A stretch of 64,000 nucleotides of DNA, taken from NCBI RefSeq assembly GCF_009827395.1, contig NZ_WTYX01000002.1, forward strand, positions 372,001 to 436,000. Reading direction: 5' to 3'. Both the position numbers and the translations under genes were made by a program. Numbering within the stretch: the first letter of the stretch is position 1; every line of letters starts with the position of its first letter. Positions 16,176 to 25,016 of the stretch are shown here, piece after piece. Source of the DNA: Pontixanthobacter aquaemixtae. Lineage in GTDB: Bacteria; Pseudomonadota; Alphaproteobacteria; Sphingomonadales; Sphingomonadaceae. Below the pieces are notes generated by a model. That model did not search any database. It was not told the DNA's origin and saw only the letters and a list, made by a program, of their open reading frames with translations.

Positions 16176-17477
16176 CTAAAACAACCCATCGACAAAGTGG
16201 ATGGTCACACCCACCAGCCCGCCGACCAGCGTTCCGTTGATGCGGATAAATTGCAGGTCGCGGCCAACCGCGTTTTCGACGCGGTCGGTGAGCGTTCGCG
16301 CATCCCAGCGGCGGACCGTTTCCGAAACCAGCCGCACGATCTGGTCACCATAGCGGGTCGCCACGCCCACGGCGGTGCGGCGGGCAAAGCGGTTCACTTG
16401 CGTCTGCAGACGCGGGTCATCGCGCAGCGCAGCGCCCAGCTCTCCCAAGCTGTTGCCCAGCTGGCCGCCCAGCACCGTATCGGGATTGCGCGCCATGCGG
16501 ATCATGCCCTGACGCATGCGTTCCCAAACGCCTTCCCACCAGCGCGCAACGGCTTCGTTCTCTAGCACTTCGGCCTTCATTTTCTCGACCCGCGCCTTCA
16601 TCTTCGGATCGTGGACCAGATCATGCGCGAGCTGTTCGAGCCCTTCTTCGATCTTGCCGCGCAGCGGGTGATCGGGATCGACCAGCACTTCGGCGAGCAA
16701 TTTGTACATCCCGTCTAGCACCGATGCCGATAGCCGCCCGTCAAGGCCGACCCAGCGGATGACGCCATTGGCCCGCTCGCTGATCATTTCGCGGACCATT
16801 TCTTCATTGTCTTCGAGCGTCAGACCCGACCAACGGACGATCGAATCGATCAGCGGCAAATGCCGGCGGTCCGCGATTGTGGTGGAGAGCATCTGGCCCA
16901 GAAGCGGGGAGATTTCGATTTTAGCAGCCTGCGATTTCAGGCCCGCTTTGACCTGTCCCCCCAGCCTGTCCGGATCGAGCGATTCGAGAATTCCGGCAAG
17001 CAGTTCCGCTGCGCCCAATCCAATGCGTGACTGCGACCCCTTGGTAGGGTGGGCCAGAAAATCGCCCGCCGCGCGCGCAATATTCATATGGCCCATGCGC
17101 CGTGCGACTACCGCGGGGATCAGGAAATTCGTGCGCAGGAATTGTGCCATGGTTTCCGCGATCCGGTCTTTGTTTTCCGGAATGATTGCCGTGTGCGGGA
17201 TCGGTATGCCCATCGGATGGCGGAACAAGGCGGTCACCGCAAACCAGTCGGCCAGGCCGCCAACCATCGCGGCTTCGGAAAAGGCGTGCAGATATCCCCA
17301 TGAGGGATGCAGATCGAGATACTGCTTGGACAGGATAAACAGCCCCGCCATCACCACCAGCATCAGCGTGGCGGTGATGCGCATGCGGCGCGCATTATCG
17401 ACCGTCAAAGGCGCCCCGATCATTTCACTGCGATTCCGGCTGCGAAGGGGGCCGCGAAATGGGCTCTTGCCGCTCAC
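16176..17477 (-). CDS. DUF445 (YjiN-like) membrane protein
   Basis: A 433-residue DUF445 protein. It has an N-terminal hydrophobic segment (about residues 33-52, ATLMLVVMAGLFILSKQY), the family motif EAAMVGGLADWFAVTALFRHPMG (about 68-90), a long helical body, and a C-terminal hydrophobic end (LVGGLVGVTIHFVDGLF). Function of the family is unknown; members are inner-membrane proteins. The GTG start overlaps the stop of the RND gene (GTGA); an alternative ATG lies at 17423. Its position as third gene of the efflux operon may be simply operonic. Confidence 0.82.
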   Translation of the reverse strand: MSGKSPFRGPLRSRNRSEMIGAPLTVDNARRMRITATLMLVVMAGLFILSKQYLDLHPSWGYLHAFSEAAMVGGLADWFAVTALFRHPMGIPIPHTAIIPENKDRIAETMAQFLRTNFLIPAVVARRMGHMNIARAAGDFLAHPTKGSQSRIGLGAAELLAGILESLDPDRLGGQVKAGLKSQAAKIEISPLLGQMLSTTIADRRHLPLIDSIVRWSGLTLEDNEEMVREMISERANGVIRWVGLDGRLSASVLDGMYKLLAEVLVDPDHPLRGKIEEGLEQLAHDLVHDPKMKARVEKMKAEVLENEAVARWWEGVWERMRQGMIRMARNPDTVLGGQLGNSLGELGAALRDDPRLQTQVNRFARRTAVGVATRYGDQIVRLVSETVRRWDARTLTDRVENAVGRDLQFIRINGTLVGGLVGVTIHFVDGLF

Positions 17478-20400
17478 TCCGCCGGGTGGCCGTCCGTCGG
17501 CGGAAGCTTGCTGGCGGGAATGGCAGAAGCGGGTTGGGGTTCTGCGGGCGGGGTGAAGGTCTGCTTATCATCCCCCGGACGGTAAGTCAGGAATTTGCTG
17601 CGGAGCCATGGCCCAAGGCGTTTTTCCACCCCGTCAGCAAGGCTGAAGCCTGCTGGTACAATAAGCAAGGTGAGCACGGTTGAGAGGATCAGCCCTCCGA
17701 TAACCACCACGCCCATTGGCTGCCGCCAAGCACCATCTCCCGATAGAGAGAGCGCAACTGGGACCATCCCTGCGGTCATCGCCACAGTGGTCATCACGAT
17801 CGGCTGGGCGCGTTTGTGCCCTGCATCCATAATGGCATCGAGTTTGGGCGTGCCCTTGGCCATTTCTTCGATTGCAAAGTCGATCAGCAGAATCGAGTTC
17901 TTGGACACGATCCCGAGCAACAGCAGGATGCCGATCAGTACCGGCATGGAGTTAGCCTGCCCAACGGTCCACACCAGGAACAACCCGCCAAGCGGCGCCA
18001 GCGCGAGCGAAGTCATGTTCACCAGCGGGCTCATCAGACGTTTGTACAAAAGCACCAGAACCGCGAAGACAAGCAACACGCCTGCGATCAAAGCCACAAA
18101 GAAATTCTCCTGCAGCTCTTGCTCGACTGCTTCGGTGCCCACCGAATCGCGAATAACACCAGGCGGGAGATCGGCGAGCGTGGACAGCTTGTTGATGTCC
18201 TCCATTGCGCTACCGCGCAAAACGCCCTCGGCGAGATCAGCGCCAATCAAGACACGCCGGTTCTGGTTATAGCGTTGGATCGCGGTCGGCCCGGCCCCGA
18301 AGCTGATATCAGCAATGCGGCCCAGTGGCACGGAACCGCCGCGCGATGTCGGCACGGGCAGGTTTTCAATTGTTCCAAGATCCCGGCGCGAGCTTTCCGG
18401 CAACTTCACGATGATCGGAATCTGCCGGTCCGAAAGAGAGAATTTTGCAGCATTCTGCTCGATCTCACCCATCGTCGCAATGCGGATGGTCTGGCTGACA
18501 GCCGCCGTGGACACCCCGAGGTCTGCCATCAATTCCGCGCGCGGCCGAATGATAATTTCGGGCCGGCTGACATCGGCACTAATGCGCGGCGCGACGAGCG
18601 AGGGCAATTGCTTCATTTCCTCGACCATGGCTGCCGCAGTCTCGTTGAGCAGAACCGGGTCCGAACCAGCGAGCATAATCGTAATCGCACGGCCACTTCC
18701 CGGTCCGCCCGGCCCCTGCTGATTCTGGAAGCGCACGCGTGCGTCGGCGAATTTGGCGAGCTCTGGCGCCAATTCACGTTCGAACTCCATCTTGGTCCGC
18801 TCGCGGTCTTCTTTGAGCGTGACGAAGATCGTGGCGTTGCCCTGGCGAACGCGCTCCAGCGCCAATTCAACTTCGGGTTGCTCGTATAGGAAATCGGCGA
18901 CTTTGCGCGCGATGCTGTCGGTTGTTTCGATCGTGGTTCCGGGAACCAGCTCGATTTCGACGCGGCTATTCTCGTCATCGATTTCCGGCTCGAACTGGAA
19001 CGGCATCTGCATGAACAGCACGATGGTCAGCAGGAACGAGAAATAGCCGATCCCGAGCATCCATATCCGGTGGTCGAAAAAGCGCGCCTCGAGATATCGC
19101 CAGGCATTGCTGACCGAACTGCCAATGGTCCGCGCGACAAATCCAAACAGCCGGAGTGCGGCAAGCACAGCCAGGAAGCCCAGGGCTGTGGCAACGGCCA
19201 GCTGTAGCAATTCAATCGGTTTGGAAATGAGCAGGTACAGCGCGCTGCCTTCCTCTGCTGCAGCCGAGGCCAGCGTGGTGGACACCGCCAATTCGCCCAT
19301 CGCGCCAAATGATTGGAACAAGACCATGCCCGCGAGGCCAAGCAGGGCAATCACAACGAACAGCAATGCGAAAACATAAAAGAACCGCGGCCCGGCCCCC
19401 AGCAGGCGAATGAGCCAGAAAAGGGCTGCAACACCCAACATGGCGGCAGCTATCATCAGATTGGGCATGATCGCGGCCATTCCCCCGCCGCCAAGCACAG
19501 CCGTAAGAGCCCCGACCGCGACAAAGATCAGCGCCAAGGACGCCAACACCGCGAACAAGACGCCATAGGCAGCGCGCGCATCAAACTCTGTCAGCCCGGC
19601 GCGGGCATTGTTCATTTTTCCCCGGTCAAGCGTCCAGCTAAGGACGTTCATATACCGATCCATCCAAGGGCCTTCGCCATGCGAACCATGACCTTTGGCT
19701 TTGAGGAAATAGGCCGCCAGCATCGGTGTAATAGCGCGCGCGACCGCCAGACTCATCAACACTGCAATCACCACGGTGATACCGAAGTTTTCCATAAACT
19801 GGCCGGAGATGCCCGGCATTAACCCGACGGGCAGGAAAACCGCGACGATGCAGAACGATGTGGCGACAACCGGCAAACCAATCTCGTCCGCCGCATCAAT
19901 CGAAGCCTGATAGGCAGATTTGCCCATCCGCATATGGCGCACGATATTCTCGATCTCCACAATCGCATCGTCGACCAGCACACCGGCAACAAGGCCCAAT
20001 GCCAGCAGTGACAGGAAGTTCAGATTAAAGCCCAGCAGATCCATGAACCAGAAGGTCGGAATGGCTGATAGCGGGATCGCCACCGCGGAAATGATCGTCG
20101 CGCGCCAATCGCGCAGGAAGAAAAAGACAACAACCACGGCCAAGACCGCGCCTTCGACCATCGCCGAAATCGAGCTTGAATATTGATCCTTGGTATAGCG
20201 CACAGTGTTGAAGAGCTGGATGAATTTCACCCCGGGATTTTCTTCTTCAATCTGTGCGATCACTCGCTCGGCTTCTTCAAAAGCGGTGACATCCGATGCG
20301 CCGCGCGCGCGGGAAAGAGAAAAATTGACGACTTCGCGATCGCGCACTTTGCTGATCGACGTCTGCTCGCTGTAGCCGTCTCTTACCGTAGCGACATCGG

Positions 20401-21175
20401 ACAGCTTGATTGTTCCACCATTGCTCAGCCGGATTTGTCGTTGCGACAGCTCGAACGCGGAATCGGTATTGCCAAGAACGCGCACGGATTGGCGGGTACC
20501 GCCCACCTCGGCCATGCCGCCTGATGCGTCGACATTGTCCGCGCGCAATGCCTGGTTGATCTGGCTTGCGGTTACGCCAAGTGCCTGCATTTTGGACAGA
20601 TCAAGTATGACCTCGATCTCGCGATCGACACCGCCAAAGCGATCCACTTCCGCCATTCCGTTGATCGACAACAATCGCTTGGCCACCGCGTCATCGATGA
20701 ACCAGCTCAATTGCTCGATCGTCATGTCGTTTGCTTCGACCGCATAAATGCCGAGGAAGCCCCCGGCTGCGTTGACCTTGTTGATGCGCGGTTCAAGGAT
20801 TCCGTCGGGCAAGCTGCCACGTATCGAATCCACGGCATTTTTCACTTCCGCCACAGCCGCATTGGTATCGGTGCCGATTTCAAACTCTACGAATGTATTC
20901 GAAGAGCCTTCACTAGCGGTCGAGGATATTTGCCGGACCCCGTCGACGGAACGGACGGCAGATTCGACTCGCTGGGTAATCTGGTTCTCGATCTCGCTTG
21001 GCGCAGCGCCGGGCTGGATGATCGTGACATTGGCTGCCGGAAAATCAATCTCCGGATTGTTGACGACATCCATGTTGCGGAAGCTCAGCATGCCGGCAAG
21101 CAGGATCGCGGTGAAAAACACCATCGGAATGACAGGATTCCGTATCGACCAAGCGGAGATATTCTGGAAATTCAT
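17474..21175 (-). CDS. RND efflux pump permease with an extra transmembrane block
   Basis: Proton-driven inner-membrane pump of the AcrB/MexB superfamily; the likely partner is the MFP encoded 5 bases upstream. Seen: N-terminal TM1 (10-32), porter domains (40-330), TM2-TM6 (335-490) with the TM4 proton-relay pair in LVAGVLVDDAIVEIEN (D402, D403), second porter domain (725-1025), and C-terminal TMs with LLGIVSKNSILLIDFAIEEM. At 1233 residues it is about 180-200 longer than usual. The excess is residues about 515-690, between TM6 and TM7: four extra hydrophobic segments (535-560, 570-595, 597-622, 655-682). The C-terminus is a proline-rich tail. The sequence is closest in style to the broad multidrug/HAE1 group, substrate unknown. 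Confidence 0.9.
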   Translation of the reverse strand: MNFQNISAWSIRNPVIPMVFFTAILLAGMLSFRNMDVVNNPEIDFPAANVTIIQPGAAPSEIENQITQRVESAVRSVDGVRQISSTASEGSSNTFVEFEIGTDTNAAVAEVKNAVDSIRGSLPDGILEPRINKVNAAGGFLGIYAVEANDMTIEQLSWFIDDAVAKRLLSINGMAEVDRFGGVDREIEVILDLSKMQALGVTASQINQALRADNVDASGGMAEVGGTRQSVRVLGNTDSAFELSQRQIRLSNGGTIKLSDVATVRDGYSEQTSISKVRDREVVNFSLSRARGASDVTAFEEAERVIAQIEEENPGVKFIQLFNTVRYTKDQYSSSISAMVEGAVLAVVVVFFFLRDWRATIISAVAIPLSAIPTFWFMDLLGFNLNFLSLLALGLVAGVLVDDAIVEIENIVRHMRMGKSAYQASIDAADEIGLPVVATSFCIVAVFLPVGLMPGISGQFMENFGITVVIAVLMSLAVARAITPMLAAYFLKAKGHGSHGEGPWMDRYMNVLSWTLDRGKMNNARAGLTEFDARAAYGVLFAVLASLALIFVAVGALTAVLGGGGMAAIMPNLMIAAAMLGVAALFWLIRLLGAGPRFFYVFALLFVVIALLGLAGMVLFQSFGAMGELAVSTTLASAAAEEGSALYLLISKPIELLQLAVATALGFLAVLAALRLFGFVARTIGSSVSNAWRYLEARFFDHRIWMLGIGYFSFLLTIVLFMQMPFQFEPEIDDENSRVEIELVPGTTIETTDSIARKVADFLYEQPEVELALERVRQGNATIFVTLKEDRERTKMEFERELAPELAKFADARVRFQNQQGPGGPGSGRAITIMLAGSDPVLLNETAAAMVEEMKQLPSLVAPRISADVSRPEIIIRPRAELMADLGVSTAAVSQTIRIATMGEIEQNAAKFSLSDRQIPIIVKLPESSRRDLGTIENLPVPTSRGGSVPLGRIADISFGAGPTAIQRYNQNRRVLIGADLAEGVLRGSAMEDINKLSTLADLPPGVIRDSVGTEAVEQELQENFFVALIAGVLLVFAVLVLLYKRLMSPLVNMTSLALAPLGGLFLVWTVGQANSMPVLIGILLLLGIVSKNSILLIDFAIEEMAKGTPKLDAIMDAGHKRAQPIVMTTVAMTAGMVPVALSLSGDGAWRQPMGVVVIGGLILSTVLTLLIVPAGFSLADGVEKRLGPWLRSKFLTYRPGDDKQTFTPPAEPQPASAIPASKLPPTDGHPAE

Positions 21176-21180
21176 GCGGC

Positions 21181-22377
21181 TTATTTCCCGGCTTTGTCAG
21201 CGCGTTGCGGACGGACCGTTTCACCCGGATTGAGGAAGCCGCCCGCGCGCACAACCACCGCTTCGGTGCCGTCCAGCCCTCCGGTTATCGAAACCCCTTC
21301 GCTGGTGATCGCACCGGTTTGCACCGCGCGGCGCTGAGCCTTGTTCTCTTTGTCGACGATATAGACATAGGCCCCTTCGCTGTCCGAGAGGACGGCAGAT
21401 TCGGGCAGCACAATCGCAACTGCGGTTCCGCTGGAGATTGTCGCATTGGCAAAACCGCCGGGGCGCAATTCGGGCGCATAAGACAATGCGATACGCGCCG
21501 TACCTTGCCGGGTTTGCGGATCGATGGTCGGCGAAACTTGCCACACTTGGCCGGTGAATGATTTGTCGGTGCCGCTCGGCACGATTTTCGCTTCAACGCC
21601 GGTGGAGATTTTGGCCAGATCGGTTTCACTGAGCAGCGCCATCATTTCCATCTCGCCGCCTTGTGCAATCCGGAACAACGCGCCCGATCCGCCGCCGACA
21701 ATTTGCCCCGGCTCCAGATTGCGCTCGAGCACGAGGCCGGATGCAGGAGCCACAATGTTGAGGCGTGCATTGCGCGCGGTCAGTTCGTTGGCTTGCGCTT
21801 TGGCGACGCTGACCCGCGCCACGGCGGTGTCACGCGTTGCAGTCAGACGATCAATATCGGCCTTGCTGATGAATCCGCGTTCAACCAGCTTGAGCGCGCG
21901 GTCCAGATTGGCCTGCGCAAGTCGAGCTTCGGATTCGGCGACGCGCACCGATGCGGCAGCGCTTGCCGCTTGCTGGTTTTGTACCGAACGATCGATCGAG
22001 GCGAGAACCTGCCCCTGTTTGACCCATGACCCCGCATCGACAAAAACTCTCACAACGCGACCGCCCTCGCCGGCGACGCCAACGGGCAATTCGCGGCGGG
22101 CCGCCAGCGTTCCGCTGGCCACGATTTCGCCTTCAACGGTGGTCTTGCCGGGCGAAATTACAGTGATCGCGGCACCTTGTGCTTCGGTCTCGGCATCGCC
22201 CGCAGCTGCATTTCCGCGTGTGACAAACATATAGGCAGCGCCAATGATCAGAAGAAGCACGACCAGAACCGCCACAACCAGCCACAGCTTGCCGCGGCCT
22301 TTGGTTGGCTCGTGACTTGAGTAAGCCTCGCTCGAATAGGCACCATCTTCGGCTTGTACGGGAGTGTCGTAATTCAT
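21181..22377 (-). CDS. RND efflux periplasmic adaptor (membrane fusion protein)
   Basis: A 398-residue HlyD/AcrA-type adaptor. One N-terminal TM (about residues 31-50), then a barrel-sandwich/lipoyl half (GEIVASGTLAARRELPVGVAGEGGRV), a coiled-coil hairpin rich in A, Q, R and E (about 135-205), the second lipoyl half NIVAPASGLVLERNLEPGQIV and a beta-barrel domain (about 230-310). It should link the RND pump to an outer-membrane channel; no TolC-type gene is in the window. It begins the adaptor-RND-DUF445 operon, with 5 bases between it and the pump. Confidence 0.9.
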   Translation of the reverse strand: MNYDTPVQAEDGAYSSEAYSSHEPTKGRGKLWLVVAVLVVLLLIIGAAYMFVTRGNAAAGDAETEAQGAAITVISPGKTTVEGEIVASGTLAARRELPVGVAGEGGRVVRVFVDAGSWVKQGQVLASIDRSVQNQQAASAAASVRVAESEARLAQANLDRALKLVERGFISKADIDRLTATRDTAVARVSVAKAQANELTARNARLNIVAPASGLVLERNLEPGQIVGGGSGALFRIAQGGEMEMMALLSETDLAKISTGVEAKIVPSGTDKSFTGQVWQVSPTIDPQTRQGTARIALSYAPELRPGGFANATISSGTAVAIVLPESAVLSDSEGAYVYIVDKENKAQRRAVQTGAITSEGVSITGGLDGTEAVVVRAGGFLNPGETVRPQRADKAGK

Positions 22378-22676
22378 CGTCTATCCTGATCGTTCAAACC
22401 GCCAATGCGAAGGGCAGATTGAAAGGTGTGTTACACACATAAATCACCAGATGCAACATACCGGTGATACGGGTCGGTATCGCCTTAGACCTGTCACGGG
22501 CGCAAGAGCAACAATTGGCTCGACCGGTGACGTATAGGGCCGACGAACCGCGACTGGCTTTATTCGGGACGCAAGCGGCGTTCTTCGAACGGGGGTGAGG
22601 CAGAAAGGTTCGACGCACTAAAAAGGGCGAGGAGCATTGCGCCCCCCGCCCTCTATTCGATCAATTGATCCAGTTC
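22378..22676 (-). promoter_or_regulatory. Control region of the RND operon with GTGTGT-T-ACACAC inverted repeat
   Basis: No gene is credible in these 299 bases. A perfect 6-bp inverted repeat with 1-base spacer lies at 22426-22438. On the minus strand a -35 TTGCAT (22451-22456) and a weak -10 TAACAC (22428-22433) are spaced by 17, so the repeat would overlie the -10, as expected of a repressor site (TetR-type repressors often control RND genes). No regulator gene is adjacent. The distal end contains the glsB terminator. Confidence 0.4.
22621..22655 (-). terminator. Terminator downstream of glsB
   Basis: Read on the minus strand, GAGGGCGGGGGGCGC pairs with GCTCCTCGCCCTT around AAT and is followed by a T run (the AAAAAG on the plus strand at 22620-22625). 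It lies directly after the glsB stop. Confidence 0.6.
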
Positions 22677-22946
22677 TTAGCGAACGCGCCCGCGCTGGAT
22701 CAGGTTTACGATGCCAAGCAGCACGACCGCGCCAACAACGGCGATGATCAGACCGGTCAGCGAGAATTCCTGAACGCTGCCGCCAATTCCGAAGAATGTT
22801 TGCGAAATCCAGTTGCCGAGGACCGAGCCGACACAGCCGACAACGATATTCCAGAAAATGCCCATCGAGGCATCACGGTTCATTACCAGGCTTGCGAGCC
22901 AGCCGGCGATACCGCCGACCACGAGTGCAATAATCCAACCCATCAT
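22677..22946 (-). CDS. GlsB/YeaQ/YmgE family stress-associated membrane protein
   Basis: An 89-residue membrane protein with three hydrophobic segments (about residues 4-22, 31-48, 62-82). The pattern GWIIALVVGGIAGWLASLVM, FWNIVVGCVGSVLGNWI and GLIIAVVGAVVLLGIVNLI is that of the transglycosylase-associated GlsB family, whose members are often stress-induced (family knowledge). Start ATG-ATG at 22946 follows AGGAGG by 10 bases. An EcfG-type promoter sits about 42 bases upstream, which fits stress control. Confidence 0.88.
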   Translation of the reverse strand: MMGWIIALVVGGIAGWLASLVMNRDASMGIFWNIVVGCVGSVLGNWISQTFFGIGGSVQEFSLTGLIIAVVGAVVLLGIVNLIQRGRVR

Positions 22947-22987
22947 TTGAAAGTTCCTCCTGTTTATACACCTTACTATCTGTCACC

Positions 22988-23012
22988 AACGCACAGAATA
23001 GCAAGGCGTTCC
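22988..23012 (-). promoter_or_regulatory. EcfG (general stress sigma) promoter of glsB
   Basis: On the minus strand, GGAAC (23012-23008), a 16-base spacer and CGTT (22991-22988) match the alphaproteobacterial EcfG consensus exactly. The start codon of glsB follows 42 bases downstream. Confidence 0.65.
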
Positions 23013-23119
23013 TCCTGCATTTTGCGGGGAACAGCTTGGCTAATAGGGGAATTTTCCGGTTTGGCCAATCGCTGACCGCCTGCCCATCGGCAATCGGGGA
23101 TAGCAGCGAAGGGTTCGGA

Positions 23120-23419
23120 TCAGTATTTGAGCTGCCGCTCGTAGAGATCGCGGTAGTGCTGGATGCGGGTGACGCGCAGCCCTTGCATGCCCGAACGGTC
23201 AACCGCGCGTTGCCACGAAGCAAATTCTTCCAGAGTGAGCGTATAACGCTCAAGCACTTCGTCGATGGTCAAAAGCCCGCCATTCACTGCGGCAACCACT
23301 TCCGCCTTGCGGCGCACGACCCAGCGCTTCGTCTCCGGTGGGGGGAGATCGTCAATCGAGAGCGGCTCGCCAAGCGGGCCGATTACCTTATCTGGACGTA
23401 TTTTTTGATTCTCGATCAT
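23120..23419 (-). CDS. sciP: SciP, DUF1153 inhibitor of CtrA
   Basis: A 99-residue helix-turn-helix protein. Seen: the DUF1153 core VIGPLGEPLSIDDLPPPET, RWVVRRKAEVVAAVNGGLL, SLEEFASWQRA-like TLEEFASWQRAVDR and the end GLRVTRIQHYR. In Caulobacter, SciP binds and blocks the cell-cycle regulator CtrA at its promoters (family knowledge), so this predicts a CtrA circuit controlling flagellar and cell-cycle genes. The gene starts inside the stop of the upstream small gene (TAATG at 23421-23417), so it is probably translated by coupling. Confidence 0.9.
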   Translation of the reverse strand: MIENQKIRPDKVIGPLGEPLSIDDLPPPETKRWVVRRKAEVVAAVNGGLLTIDEVLERYTLTLEEFASWQRAVDRSGMQGLRVTRIQHYRDLYERQLKY

Positions 23420-23721
23420 TACAACTCTCTGTCACCTGGGTCCGCATCATCTGCGGCTGCAGGGACATTGCCCCCGCTGTCTTTGCCATCGGCTGAAGTA
23501 TTGCGGTTAACGCCGGGAGCCGATTCGTTAAGGATTGCCGATTGCGCGGCAGAAAAGCGTGCGAAGTTACCACCGCTGGCCGATTTACGCCGCGCGTAGA
23601 CGCTGCGCAGGTCGCGTGCAGCGGCAAGCTGCGCGACAAGCGCATCCCATTGAATCGGCTGCAAAGCAGCGTTTTCAATTGCCTCGGCAAAGCCTGCATC
23701 CTGAAGGTTTCCTTCGAACAT
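23419..23721 (-). CDS. Small hypothetical protein co-encoded with sciP
   Basis: A 100-residue soluble protein, not recognised. The first 60 residues look helical with alternating acidic and hydrophobic positions (EAIENAALQPIQWDALVAQLAAARDLR, broken here by no motif I know), the last 40 are polar and low complexity (GKDSGGNVPAAADDADPGDREL). It overlaps sciP by one base (TAATG), which supports expression as an operon. Shine-Dalgarno GGGGAGG sits unusually close to the ATG (1-2 bases). Possibly a partner or regulator in the CtrA pathway, by context only. Confidence 0.55.
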   Translation of the reverse strand: MFEGNLQDAGFAEAIENAALQPIQWDALVAQLAAARDLRSVYARRKSASGGNFARFSAAQSAILNESAPGVNRNTSADGKDSGGNVPAAADDADPGDREL

Positions 23722-23754
23722 TCCTCCCCTTTAGAGAGTGATGGTCAAGATCAG

Positions 23755-23771
23755 GTAAAGCAGGGCTTTAC
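23755..23771. promoter_or_regulatory. Inverted repeat between the sciP operon and mnmA
   Basis: GTAAAGC-AGG-GCTTTAC: perfect 7-bp arms with a 3-base spacer, in the 146-base divergent gap. It is 34 bases upstream of the sciP-operon start, so an operator is plausible; it is not a TTAA-N7-TTAA CtrA box. Confidence 0.35.
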
Positions 23772-23867
23772 GGCTGGTTAGGATTACCGAACGGGAAGTA
23801 AATGGCCCGATTGGCCGCGATGATGCGGGGCTGGTAGCGGGCGCATACCGCGTGTATGGGGCCGCCA

Positions 23868-25013
23868 ATGGACGCTTCCACCCTCTTTGACTCCGCCCTG
23901 GACACCGCGGCTCTGTTCGATTTGCCGCGCGCCGCGAAGGATTGCCGCATTGTGGTTGCAATGTCGGGCGGGGTTGATTCGTCCGTAGTGGCCGCGCTTG
24001 CCGCCTCTACCGGCGCCGAGGTGATCGGGATTACATTGCAGCTTTATGATTATGGCGCTGCAACCGGCCGCAAAGGGGCGTGCTGCGCAGGGGACGACAT
24101 CAGCGATGCACGTGCCGTTTCCGACCGTTTGGGCATCGCGCATTATGTGTTCGACCATGAAAGCGCGTTCCGCGAGGAAGTTGTCGAACAATTCGCTGAC
24201 GATTATCTGTCCGGGCGCACCCCCGTTCCCTGCATCCGCTGCAATATGGGGCCGAAATTCACCGATCTGCTGCGGATGGCGAAAGAGCTGGACGCCGATT
24301 GCCTCGCGACCGGCCATTATGTCCGGCGGATCATGGGGCCTGCTGGGCCCGAACTGCACCGCGCGGTCGACCCGGCGCGTGACCAGTCTTACTTCCTCTA
24401 TGCAACCACCGAAGCGCAGCTCGATTATATCCGCTATCCGCTGGGCGGGCTGCCCAAGACGCAAGTGCGCGAGCTGGCCGAACAGGCGGGCCTGCGCAAT
24501 GCGGCAAAGCCCGACAGTCAGGATATCTGCTTCGTCCCCGATGGAAATTACGCCAAGATTGTCCGCTCGATGCGCCCCGAAGGCGGGGAGCCTGGCGCGA
24601 TCGTCCATGCGCAGACGGGCGAAGAGCTGGGCCGGCACAAGGGCGTGATCCATTTTACGGTCGGCCAGCGGCGCGGGCTCGAGATCGGCGGGCTTTCCGA
24701 ACCGCTCTATGTCGTGGGTCTTGATGCAGAGCAGGCGCAAGTGCGTGTCGGGCCAAAGGCAATGCTGGCGGTGCATTCGGCGCAGATTATTGAAACCAAC
24801 CGTATCGGCCCGCTGCCCGATACGCCGCTGACCGCCAAAGTCCGCTCGCTTTCCAAGCCCGTTCCGGTCACGCTCGACGGGCCATTGGGCGGCGGGCAAT
24901 CGACCACTATCCGCTTTGACCAGCCCGAATTCGGCGTAGCCCCCGGGCAAGCAGCGGTGATCTATGCGGGTGAACGCGTGGTCGGCGGCGGCTGGATCGA
25001 AGCGACCGACTAG
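23868..25013 (+). CDS. mnmA: tRNA-specific 2-thiouridylase MnmA
   Basis: Adds sulfur to U34 of Lys, Glu and Gln tRNAs. PP-loop SGGVDSS is at residues 33-39, the nucleophile is in [11 protein letters not shown] (C125 aligns with the family cysteine; C122 makes an extra CxxC) and the persulfide cysteine is C221 in [11 protein letters not shown]. The C-terminal GQRRGLEIG and [11 protein letters not shown] barrels are intact; 381 residues is normal. ATG 23868 gives the MDAS start I expect for this group; ATG 23856 is 4 codons upstream and possible. Confidence 0.95.
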   Translation: MDASTLFDSALDTAALFDLPRAAKDCRIVVAMSGGVDSSVVAALAASTGAEVIGITLQLYDYGAATGRKGACCAGDDISDARAVSDRLGIAHYVFDHESAFREEVVEQFADDYLSGRTPVPCIRCNMGPKFTDLLRMAKELDADCLATGHYVRRIMGPAGPELHRAVDPARDQSYFLYATTEAQLDYIRYPLGGLPKTQVRELAEQAGLRNAAKPDSQDICFVPDGNYAKIVRSMRPEGGEPGAIVHAQTGEELGRHKGVIHFTVGQRRGLEIGGLSEPLYVVGLDAEQAQVRVGPKAMLAVHSAQIIETNRIGPLPDTPLTAKVRSLSKPVPVTLDGPLGGGQSTTIRFDQPEFGVAPGQAAVIYAGERVVGGGWIEATD

Positions 25014-25016
25014 GCG

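Noticed and set aside
23784-24950. 388-codon minus-strand frame opposite mnmA
   Set aside because: Shadow of MnmA, whose PP-loop and cysteines are intact.
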